Assembly (NCBI RefSeq): GCF_022430545.2
Contig: NZ_CP092488.2
Location: 558,001 to 622,000, forward strand
DNA length: 64,000 nt
Direction of reading: 5' to 3'
Source: Mycobacterium paraterrae
GTDB taxonomy: Bacteria; Actinomycetota; Actinomycetes; Mycobacteriales; Mycobacteriaceae
Position 1 is the stretch's first letter. Each line of letters begins with the position of its first letter. The translations under genes and the position numbers were made by a program. This document shows positions 1-6,719 of the stretch, piece after piece. The notes below the pieces were generated by a model that saw only the letters and a program-made list of their open reading frames with translations, did not search any database and was not told where the DNA came from.

Positions 1-2
1 CT

Positions 3-473
3 CGCGCGCGTCGGGAACATGCCGTGCAGCGGTCGGCGCGATCGACGGCAGCCGAACGGCGGGGCGCGCGTCGTACGACCGCATCGACGCGTACGCGTCG
101 GCCACGACCCGCGACGGACGAGGCCGAAAAGCCGCGCGAGCGTACTCGGCGACGCCCCATCCGTGACTACGACGCCGACGAGCCACCTCGACGAAGCAGG
201 CAGCCCCGCGACCTGGAGTCACGCGGCCGTACCGCGCGGGATGCCCGCCGCGACCCGCAGGCTCGGCGTGCGCGCCCGACCAGCCGCTTCGAGCCTTACG
301 AGTCGGCGGATTCTTTCGACACGCCCCCACCGCGTCGCCGGCCGCCGTCGAATGGACACACCGCGACGCACCATCCGATCTCGCAGGTCAGATACCGGAA
401 AGCCGCCGGCGGCGACGAGCCTTACGACGAGCGCCCACGTCGTCCGCGCCGGCCTTCGACCGACTGGGATTAG
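3..473 (+). CDS. C-terminal part of a basic hypothetical protein (Rv1111c-like)
   Basis: The frame is open from the first bases of the window, so the true start lies outside it. The visible product is about 156 residues, extremely rich in Arg, Pro, Asp and Glu with no clear fold, and ends in STDWD. This fits a disordered charged tail. It converges on ispH and the two stops overlap by four bases. In M. tuberculosis the neighbour of lytB2 on this side is Rv1111c, a conserved hypothetical protein, and position and orientation agree with that. The assignment rests on synteny, not on recognised motifs. Other frames here are also open because of the high GC content. Confidence 0.5.
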   Translation, partial: RARREHAVQRSARSTAAERRGARRTTASTRTRRPRPATDEAEKPRERTRRRPIRDYDADEPPRRSRQPRDLESRGRTARDARRDPQARRARPTSRFEPYESADSFDTPPPRRRPPSNGHTATHHPISQVRYRKAAGGDEPYDERPRRPRRPSTDWD

Positions 474-1468
474 CGGGCTGGCCTGATTTCACGCGGCAGC
501 GCGAATACCAACGTCTCGTTGGCCGTCGTCACTGGCTGAACCACGTCGTAGCCGTGCTCGGCCAACCGCTCCAGCACCCCTCGCACCAGCACCTCCGGCA
601 CCGACGCCCCGGACGTCACCCCGACCGTGGTCACGCCCTGCAACCATGCCGGATCGATGTCCTCGGCGTAGTCGACCAGATGTGCGGCGTTCGAGCCGGC
701 GCCCAAGGCGACCTCGACCAACCGCACCGAGTTCGACGAGTTGCGCGAACCGACCACGATCACCAACTCGCACTCGGGGGCCATCGCTTTGACCGCGACC
801 TGACGATTCTGGGTGGCGTAGCAGATGTCGTCGCTGGGTGGATCCTGCAGCTTGGGGAACCGGGCGCGGAGCCGCTGCACGGTTTCCATCGTCTCGTCGA
901 CCGACAGCGTGGTCTGCGACAGCCAGATCACCTTGTTCTCGTCGCGGACCGTGACGCCGTCGACCGCGCTCGGGCCGTCGACCAATTGCACGTGGTCGGG
1001 GGCCTCACCGGCGGTCCCGACGACCTCCTCGTGGCCTTCGTGGCCGATCAGCAGGATGTCGTAGTCGTCGCGGGCAAAGCGCTTCGCCTCGTTGTGCACC
1101 TTGGTGACCAGCGGGCAGGTGGCGTCGATGACCTTGAGGTCGCGCTCGGCGGCCGTCTGGTGCACGGTCGGCGCGACGCCGTGAGCAGAGAACACCACGA
1201 TGGCACCCTCGGGCACCTCGTCGGTCTCGTCGACGAACACCGCGCCGGCCTTCGCCAGCGTCTCGACGACGTGGCGGTTGTGCACGATCTCGTGCCGGAC
1301 GTAGACCGGGGCGCCGTGCTTTTCCAGCGCACGCTCGACGGTCTCGACCGCCCGGTCGACGCCGGCGCAGTATCCGCGCGGCTCGGCCAGCAGTACGCGC
1401 TTTCCGGTCACCGGCTCGGCAACCGACGCCGTGGCGCCAGGGATGCCCATATTAACGGTCGGTGGCAT
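470..1468 (-). CDS. ispH: 4-hydroxy-3-methylbut-2-enyl diphosphate reductase (IspH/LytB2)
   Basis: Last enzyme of the non-mevalonate isoprenoid pathway. It reduces HMBPP to IPP and DMAPP in the cytosol using a [4Fe-4S] cluster. The three cluster cysteines are visible: Cys34 ([11 protein letters not shown]), Cys118 (DATCPLV) and Cys216 ([11 protein letters not shown]). The substrate-binding [11 protein letters not shown] stretch has His146 and Glu148 at the positions of E. coli His124 and Glu126, and a TSGAS motif lies near the C-terminus. Its 332 residues are typical for the family. An alternative start is Met7. About 88 bases separate it from the divergent gene to the right, so each probably has its own promoter. 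Confidence 0.96.
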   Translation of the reverse strand: MPPTVNMGIPGATASVAEPVTGKRVLLAEPRGYCAGVDRAVETVERALEKHGAPVYVRHEIVHNRHVVETLAKAGAVFVDETDEVPEGAIVVFSAHGVAPTVHQTAAERDLKVIDATCPLVTKVHNEAKRFARDDYDILLIGHEGHEEVVGTAGEAPDHVQLVDGPSAVDGVTVRDENKVIWLSQTTLSVDETMETVQRLRARFPKLQDPPSDDICYATQNRQVAVKAMAPECELVIVVGSRNSSNSVRLVEVALGAGSNAAHLVDYAEDIDPAWLQGVTTVGVTSGASVPEVLVRGVLERLAEHGYDVVQPVTTANETLVFALPREIRPAR

Positions 1469-1556
1469 GGCAACCAGCGTACTTTCTGCCGACTCGGGGC
1501 CGCCAACTCGCGCGGTCAGCTTGGCGTTGTCCGCCGGTTAGGGCAGGCTTGACCAC

Positions 1557-2120
1557 ATGGCTACTGCACCGTATGGGGTTCGGCTGCTGGTCGGCGCCGC
1601 GACGCTGGCCGTCGAGGAGACGATCCGGCTGCCGAAAACCATCCTGATGTATCCGATGACGCTGGCCAGCACGGCCGCGCATGTCGTGATGCGGTTCCAG
1701 CAGAACGTCGCCGAGCTGGTCATCAAAGGCGATGCCACCTTGGAGCACATCTTCCCGCCGAAGGACGAGCAGCCGGAGTGGGCCACGTTCGACGAGGATC
1801 TGCCCGGCGATGACGACGAGCCGGCCGACACCGCGAGCCGCGGCGAAGGTCGCTTCGCGCTGTACTCCTCCCCCGGTTCCGACGCGGCCGAAGACTGGGC
1901 CCGCACGGCCGCCAAGCCGACCAAGCAGTCCGTTTCAGCACCTGACGTCGTCGACGAGCTGGACTACGAGCAGTTGACCTTGGCTCAGCTGCGGGCCCGC
2001 CTGCAGTCCCTCGACGTCAGCGAACTCGAGGCCCTACTCGCTTACGAAGAGGCCACCAAAGGACGCGCCCCGTTCCAGACGCTGCTCGCCAACAGGATCA
2101 CGCGCGCGACGGCGAAGTGA
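1557..2120 (+). CDS. Lipid droplet-associated protein (Rv1109c family)
   Basis: 187-residue actinobacterial protein. An amphipathic, moderately hydrophobic N-terminal half (residues 5-60, including a [10 protein letters not shown] stretch) is followed by an acidic linker ([10 protein letters not shown]) and a helical C-terminal domain (about 135-185) rich in Leu and Glu that resembles small helix-extended-loop-helix modules. The family to which I assign it is annotated as lipid droplet-associated after Rv1109c. The molecular role is unknown. Its TGA overlaps the GTG of xseA (GTGA), so the two are probably translationally coupled. This matches the Rv1109c-xseA-xseB order of M. tuberculosis. 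Confidence 0.75.
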   Translation: MATAPYGVRLLVGAATLAVEETIRLPKTILMYPMTLASTAAHVVMRFQQNVAELVIKGDATLEHIFPPKDEQPEWATFDEDLPGDDDEPADTASRGEGRFALYSSPGSDAAEDWARTAAKPTKQSVSAPDVVDELDYEQLTLAQLRARLQSLDVSELEALLAYEEATKGRAPFQTLLANRITRATAK

Positions 2121-3346
2121 CCGACAACTCGGCCGACAACCCATTCCCGGTTCGCGCGGTCGCGACGCGGATTGCCGCCTGGATCGACAAACTCGGTGTG
2201 GTCTGGGTCGAAGGACAGCTGACGCAGATCAACATCAGACCGGGTGCTCGGACCGTGTTCATGGTGTTGCGTGACCCGGCCGCCGACATGTCACTGAGCG
2301 TGACCGCGCCGCGGATGCTGGTGGACAACGCGCCGGTCAAGCTGGTCGAGGGCGTGCAGGTGGTGGTCTGCGGCAAGGCGAACTTCTTCACCGGCCGCGG
2401 GACTCTGACGTTGCGGCTCAGCGAGATTCGTGCCGTGGGCGTCGGCGAGTTGCTGGCCCGCATCGAACGGCTGCGGCAGCTGCTGGCCGCCGAGGGCCTG
2501 TTTGACCCGCGCCTCAAGCGACCAATCCCGTTCCTGCCCAACATGATCGGGCTGGTCACCGGACGCGCCAGCGCGGCCGAGCATGACGTGACAACGGTCG
2601 CCGCGACGCGGTGGCCGGCCGTGCGATTCGCCGTCCGCAACACCGCGGTCCAGGGTCCGACCGCCGTCGCCCAGATAGTCAAGGCATTGCGGGAGTTGGA
2701 CTCCGACCCGGATGTCGACGTGATCGTGCTGGCCCGCGGCGGCGGCAGCGTCGAGGACCTGTTGCCGTTTTCCGACGAAACGCTGTGCCGCGCGATCGCG
2801 GCGTGCCGCACGGCGGTGGTCAGCGCGGTCGGCCACGAACCCGACAACCCGCTGTGCGATTTGGTTGCCGACTTGCGGGCCGCCACTCCCACCGACGCCG
2901 CCAAAAAGATCGTGCCCGACACCACCGCAGAGCAGCGTTTGCTCGACGACCTGCGGCGGCGTAGCGCGCAGGCTTTGCGCAACTGGGTGGGCCGGGAAGA
3001 GCGGGCGCTGGCCCAGCTGCGCAGCCGCCCGGTGCTTGCCGAGCCGTTGGCGGCGCTGGCGGCGCGCGCCGACGAGGTGCATCGGGCCAGGTCGGCGGTG
3101 CGTCGCGACATCGCCCGGTTGATCGACGTGCAGGCCGAACGCGTCGGACACTTGTCGGCGCGGTTAGCGACACTGGGTCCCGCGGCAACCCTGGCGCGGG
3201 GCTACGCCGTGGTGCAGACGGTCGGCAGTTCCGGCCCGGCGGTCTTGCGATCGACCGACGATGCTCCATCCGGGACGAGGTTGCGGATACGGGTCGGCGA
3301 TGGCGCGATCGCAGCGACAAGCGAAGGGCCAGCCGATGGCGGATGA
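2117..3346 (+). CDS. xseA: Exodeoxyribonuclease VII large subunit
   Basis: Catalytic subunit of exonuclease VII, which degrades single-stranded DNA into oligonucleotides. It has an N-terminal OB-fold (about residues 10-105, with [14 protein letters not shown]), then the catalytic XseA domain with [19 protein letters not shown] and [16 protein letters not shown] long helical, coiled-coil-like region (about 270-355) and a C-terminal [10 protein letters not shown] strand follow. The 409 residues are normal for actinobacteria. The GTG start overlaps the preceding stop, and the 3' end overlaps xseB by 11 bases, so both subunits are likely co-translated. Confidence 0.96.
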   Translation: MTDNSADNPFPVRAVATRIAAWIDKLGVVWVEGQLTQINIRPGARTVFMVLRDPAADMSLSVTAPRMLVDNAPVKLVEGVQVVVCGKANFFTGRGTLTLRLSEIRAVGVGELLARIERLRQLLAAEGLFDPRLKRPIPFLPNMIGLVTGRASAAEHDVTTVAATRWPAVRFAVRNTAVQGPTAVAQIVKALRELDSDPDVDVIVLARGGGSVEDLLPFSDETLCRAIAACRTAVVSAVGHEPDNPLCDLVADLRAATPTDAAKKIVPDTTAEQRLLDDLRRRSAQALRNWVGREERALAQLRSRPVLAEPLAALAARADEVHRARSAVRRDIARLIDVQAERVGHLSARLATLGPAATLARGYAVVQTVGSSGPAVLRSTDDAPSGTRLRIRVGDGAIAATSEGPADGG

Positions 3347-3563
3347 AGGAGTTACACCCATTAGTCATCTTGGGTACGAAAAATGCCGCGACGAACTGAT
3401 CGAGGTCGTGCGCCTGCTGGAACAGGGCGGACTGGATCTCGATGCATCGCTCAAGCTCTGGGAAAGGGGTGAACAGCTGGCTAAACGCTGCGAGGAGCAC
3501 TTAGCTGGCGCCCGCAAGCGGGTCGCCGATGCGCTGGCCGCCGGCGACCCTGACGATACTTGA
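3336..3563 (+). CDS. xseB: Exodeoxyribonuclease VII small subunit
   Basis: 75-residue helical subunit that binds several copies to the XseA coiled coil. The family signature is visible: an [13 protein letters not shown] start, then [21 protein letters not shown] and [13 protein letters not shown] chose the ATG at 3336, inside the end of xseA, over an upstream in-frame extension because the family starts just before the GYEKCRDEL helix and overlap with xseA is usual. Confidence 0.94.
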   Translation: MADEGVTPISHLGYEKCRDELIEVVRLLEQGGLDLDASLKLWERGEQLAKRCEEHLAGARKRVADALAAGDPDDT

Positions 3564-3597
3564 TCTGACAACATTTCCTCGGGCGTTCGTTTTAAAC

Positions 3598-3611
3598 TGG
3601 AACACGTTTCA
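3598..3611. promoter_or_regulatory. KstR-type operator
   Basis: The 14 bases TGGAACACGTTTCA fit the known KstR palindrome TNNAACNNGTTNNA at every fixed position. The site lies 15 bases before the ATG of the 3beta-hydroxysteroid dehydrogenase gene and 34 bases after the xseB stop, where a TetR-family repressor could block initiation. KstR controls cholesterol catabolism genes in mycobacteria. Regulation here is inferred from the motif and the downstream gene. Confidence 0.8.
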
Positions 3612-3626
3612 GTTATCCTCGGCGGC

Positions 3627-4745
3627 ATGGCTGACACGTCTGGACCTTTGCCGACCGCAGAGCTGGGGCGGGTGCTCGTCACCGGCGGATCGGGATTCGT
3701 CGGCGCCAACCTGGTGACGACGCTGCTCGACCGCGGCTATCAGGTGCGATCCTTCGATCGCGCGCCGTCGCCGCTTCCCCGGCAGCCCGGCCTCGAGGTG
3801 GTTCAGGGCGACATCTGCGACCGCGACGTGGTTGCGGAAGCGGTTGCCGGCATCGACACCATCTTTCACACCGCCGCGCTGATCGAGCTGATGGGCGGCG
3901 CTTCGGTCACCGACGAGTACCGGCAGCGCAGCTTCGCCGTCAATGTCGAGGGAACCAGGAACCTCGTGCACGCCGCCCAGGCCGCAGGCGTCAAGCGGTT
4001 CGTCTACACGTCGTCGAACAGCGTGGTGATGGGCGGCAAACCGATTGCCGGCGGCGACGAGACGATGCCCTACACGAACCGGTTCGCCGACCTCTACACC
4101 GAGACCAAAGTTGTCGCCGAGCGATTCGTGTTGTCACAGAACGGCGTTGACGGCCTACTGACCTGCGCGATCCGGCCGAGCGGTATCTGGGGACGCGGCG
4201 ACCAGACGATGTTCCGCAAAGTCTTCGAGTCCGTGCTGGCGGGTCACGTCAAGGTGCTGGTCGGTCGCAGGTCGGCTCGTTTGGATAACTCCTACGTACA
4301 CAACCTGATTCACGGGTTCATCCTGGCCGCCCAGCACCTGGTGCCTGGCGGGACCGCCCCCGGCCAGGCGTACTTCATCAACGACGCCGAGCCGATCAAC
4401 ATGTTCGAGTTCGCCCGTCCGGTGGTGGCCGCATGTGGGCAGCGCCTGCCCCGACTGCGGGTCTCCGGGGCGGCGGTACGCGCCGCCATGCTGGGCTGGC
4501 AGCGGCTGCACTTCCGGTTCGGCATCCGTGCGCCGATGCTCGAGCCGCTGGCCGTCGAGCGACTGTATCTCGACAACTACTTTTCGGTCGCCAAGGCCAC
4601 TCGCGATCTCGGCTACCGGCCGCTGTTCACCACCGAACAGGCGATGGCCGAATGCCTGCCCTACTACACCGAACTGTTCGAGCGGATGAAAGCCGACGAC
4701 CTAAATTCCCGCGAAAGTGCAACTGTCGGGGCATTTCTCAAGTAG
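3627..4745 (+). CDS. 3beta-hydroxysteroid dehydrogenase (Rv1106c-like)
   Basis: Extended short-chain dehydrogenase/3beta-HSD family. In mycobacteria the Rv1106c enzyme oxidises and isomerises cholesterol to cholest-4-en-3-one with NAD. The nucleotide-binding TGGSGFVG is at residues 19-26, TAALIE at about 82-87, and the catalytic pair is Tyr157/Lys161 (LYTETK). At 372 residues it matches the mycobacterial enzyme. A perfect KstR-type operator sits just upstream, which supports sterol-responsive control independent of xseAB. The last codons lie in a palindrome (4710-4770), so the C-terminal tail may be altered relative to orthologs. Confidence 0.9.
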   Translation: MADTSGPLPTAELGRVLVTGGSGFVGANLVTTLLDRGYQVRSFDRAPSPLPRQPGLEVVQGDICDRDVVAEAVAGIDTIFHTAALIELMGGASVTDEYRQRSFAVNVEGTRNLVHAAQAAGVKRFVYTSSNSVVMGGKPIAGGDETMPYTNRFADLYTETKVVAERFVLSQNGVDGLLTCAIRPSGIWGRGDQTMFRKVFESVLAGHVKVLVGRRSARLDNSYVHNLIHGFILAAQHLVPGGTAPGQAYFINDAEPINMFEFARPVVAACGQRLPRLRVSGAAVRAAMLGWQRLHFRFGIRAPMLEPLAVERLYLDNYFSVAKATRDLGYRPLFTTEQAMAECLPYYTELFERMKADDLNSRESATVGAFLK

Positions 4746-4770
4746 ACCTGTCGCTGGATGCACTTTCGCG
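4710..4770. repeat. 12-bp inverted repeat spanning a gene end
   Basis: CGCGAAAGTGCA at 4710-4721 is the exact reverse complement of 4759-4770, with a 37-base spacer. The palindrome covers the stop codon of the steroid dehydrogenase and ends 13 bases before the next start. It could attenuate transcription between the two genes. It is reminiscent of other palindromes in this window that contain a GAAAGTG core. Confidence 0.6.
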
Positions 4771-4783
4771 GCGAGGGAGATCA

Positions 4784-5830
4784 ATGGCTGAGACCGTACT
4801 TGTCACCGGAGCTTTCGGACTAGTCGGCTCGGAGACCGTGCGACAGCTCGCGGTCGAGGGACCACGCGTGGTCGCCACCGACGTTGGCGCGCCGGCCAAT
4901 CGCAGGGCGGCGGAGAACATGCCGTCGACCGAGATCCGCTGGGCCGACCTCACGAAACCCGAAGCGGTCGCCGCTCTGGTACGGGCCGTCCAACCGACGG
5001 CGATCATCCACCTCGCCGCGATCATCCCGCCGATCTGCTACGCCCAGCCCAAGCTGGCCGACCGGGTCAACGTCGGCGCCACCAAATTGCTGCTCGAGGC
5101 CGCCGCCGCGCTGCCTCACCCGCCACGCTTTGTGCAGGCCTCCAGCGTCGCGGTCTATGGTGCCCGCAACCCGCACCGCGTGGACGGCGTGCTCACCGCC
5201 GATACCCCGTTGCGGCCGTCGGACATTTACGGCGCGCACAAAGTGGAAGCCGAAAAGCTGGTGCGCGCATCGGGTTTGGACTGGGTAATCCTGCGGCTCG
5301 GCGGCGTGCTCACCGCCGAGCCGCGCTTCGACCTGGACATGGACACCCTGTACTTCGAGGCGTCGCTGCCGATCGACGGCCGCATCCAGACCGTCGACGT
5401 GCGCGACGTCGCCCGCGCGTTCGTCGCTGCGACCACCGCGCCGGTGGTCGGCGAGACGCTGCTGATCGGCGGCGACGAGTCACACCGGTTGGTGCAGGGC
5501 GACCTCGCACCGTCGATAACCGCCGCGATGGGCTTGGTCGGCGGCGTCCCGACCGGGCGAAAAGGCAACCCGGACAGCGACACCGACTGGTTCGGCACCG
5601 ACTGGATGGACACCACGCGGTCGGCGGAAACCCTCGACTTCCAGCGGGTTACGTGGCCACAACTGCTAGCCGAGACCGCCGCGCGGATGGGATGGCGTCG
5701 CCACCCCGCACGCCTGATCGCTCCGCTCGCGCGCGCGTTCTTCACGCGCCGCTCGCCGTACCGCCACTACCCCGGGCACTACGCCGACCCGTGGGGCGTA
5801 ATCGACGCGAAATGGGGAAGCCACCGATGA
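4784..5830 (+). CDS. NAD-dependent epimerase/dehydratase family protein
   Basis: 348-residue extended SDR. The NAD-binding TGAFGLVG is near residues 7-14, followed by a Rossmann fold, SSVAVYG, and the active-site Tyr/Lys in DIYGAHKVEAEKL. The substrate is not evident. Context (a steroid dehydrogenase upstream and a classical SDR downstream) suggests alcohol/ketone or sugar-like redox chemistry, possibly lipid or sterol related. The ATG at 4784 was chosen because it has a GAGGGAGA ribosome site and begins just before the first strand. The longer upstream frame only shadows the previous gene. The stop overlaps a 13-codon ORF (ATGA). Confidence 0.82.
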   Translation: MAETVLVTGAFGLVGSETVRQLAVEGPRVVATDVGAPANRRAAENMPSTEIRWADLTKPEAVAALVRAVQPTAIIHLAAIIPPICYAQPKLADRVNVGATKLLLEAAAALPHPPRFVQASSVAVYGARNPHRVDGVLTADTPLRPSDIYGAHKVEAEKLVRASGLDWVILRLGGVLTAEPRFDLDMDTLYFEASLPIDGRIQTVDVRDVARAFVAATTAPVVGETLLIGGDESHRLVQGDLAPSITAAMGLVGGVPTGRKGNPDSDTDWFGTDWMDTTRSAETLDFQRVTWPQLLAETAARMGWRRHPARLIAPLARAFFTRRSPYRHYPGHYADPWGVIDAKWGSHR

Positions 5831-5868
5831 GCAAGGGGAGCGCGGCCACCAAGCTTGCGGCGCAATGA
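5827..5868 (+). CDS. 13-codon bridging mini-ORF
   Basis: An ATG at 5827 overlaps the stop of the upstream epimerase gene (ATGA). It reads 13 codons (MSKGSAATKLAAQ) to a TGA at 5866-5868, which itself overlaps the ATG of the downstream SDR (again ATGA). The downstream start has no obvious ribosome site of its own (GCTTGCGGCGCA precedes it). Ribosomes may therefore pass through the mini-ORF by reinitiation. Whether a peptide accumulates is unknown, and the arrangement could be chance. Confidence 0.35.
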   Translation: MSKGSAATKLAAQ

Positions 5869-6707
5869 AGTTCACCGGCCTACAGGCCATCGTCACCGGC
5901 GCGGGATCGGGCATCGGTGCGGCGCTGTGCCGCGCGCTGGTCGACGCGGGCGCCGACGTCGTGTGCACCGACATCGACGGGGCCGCCGCCGCCCGAACCG
6001 CCGAAAGTCTGCACGGCCCCGGCATTGCGACGTCGGCCACCCTCGACGTGACCGACCCAGCGGCGGTCAAGTCCGCGGTCGACGCGGTCGTCGCCCGTAC
6101 TGGGCGACTGGACCTGATGTTCAACAACGCCGGGATCGCTTGGGGCGGCGACACCGAACTGCTGACGCTGGATCAGTGGAACGCGATCATCGACGTCAAC
6201 ATTCGCGGCGTGGTGCACGGCGTGACCGCCGCCTACCCGGTGATGTTGCGCCAGGGCCACGGCCACATCGTCAACACCGCGTCGATGGCGGGGCTGACCG
6301 CGGCAGGCCAGATCACCAGCTACGTGATGACCAAGCACGCGATCGTCGGGCTGTCGCTGGCGTTGCGTTCGGAAGCGATTCCGCGTGGCGTCGGTGTGCT
6401 GGCGGTGTGCCCGGGCGCCGTCGAGACGCCGATCCTGGACAAGGGCGCGGTCGGCGGCTTCGTCGGTCGCGACTACTACCTGCGCGGGCAGGGTATGAAA
6501 AACGCCTACAGCGCCGATCGGTTGGCCCGCGACACGTTGGCGGCGATCGCCCGGAACAAGAGGTTATTGGTCAAGCCGAGGCAGGCCTATGCCTCCTGGC
6601 TGTTCGCCCGAGCGGCGCCGAACCTGATGCAGCGCATGTCGATTCGATTCATCGCCGACCAGCGGAGGCGGCAGGCTGCTAACGCATCCAAACCTGTCAC
6701 ACGGTAG
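5865..6707 (+). CDS. Classical short-chain dehydrogenase/reductase
   Basis: 280-residue SDR with TGAGSGIG at residues 11-18, NNAG at about 88-91, a catalytic Ser in the TASMAG segment and the YVMTK active-site Tyr/Lys, followed by VCPGAVETP. These are the complete classical SDR landmarks. The substrate is undetermined. A C-terminal extension (about 225-280, basic, AYASWLFARAAP) resembles mycobacterial SDRs of lipid metabolism. The gene is coupled to the upstream epimerase through the mini-ORF and ends seven bases before the convergent LuxR-type gene. Confidence 0.88.
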   Translation: MKFTGLQAIVTGAGSGIGAALCRALVDAGADVVCTDIDGAAAARTAESLHGPGIATSATLDVTDPAAVKSAVDAVVARTGRLDLMFNNAGIAWGGDTELLTLDQWNAIIDVNIRGVVHGVTAAYPVMLRQGHGHIVNTASMAGLTAAGQITSYVMTKHAIVGLSLALRSEAIPRGVGVLAVCPGAVETPILDKGAVGGFVGRDYYLRGQGMKNAYSADRLARDTLAAIARNKRLLVKPRQAYASWLFARAAPNLMQRMSIRFIADQRRRQAANASKPVTR

Positions 6708-6719
6708 CGACACGCTACC
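6703..6719. terminator. Small hairpin shared by two convergent stop codons
   Basis: GGTAGCG (6703-6709), a three-base loop and CGCTACC (6713-6719) form a perfect 7-bp stem. It contains the TAG of the upstream SDR and the TAG of the LuxR-type gene on the other strand. No T-run follows, so if it terminates transcription it does so as an actinobacterial T-less hairpin on both strands. Confidence 0.45.

Noticed and set aside
4433..4783. N-terminal extension of the epimerase gene
   Set aside because: It overlaps the end of the steroid dehydrogenase, contains no Rossmann start, and the ATG at 4784 has a good ribosome site.
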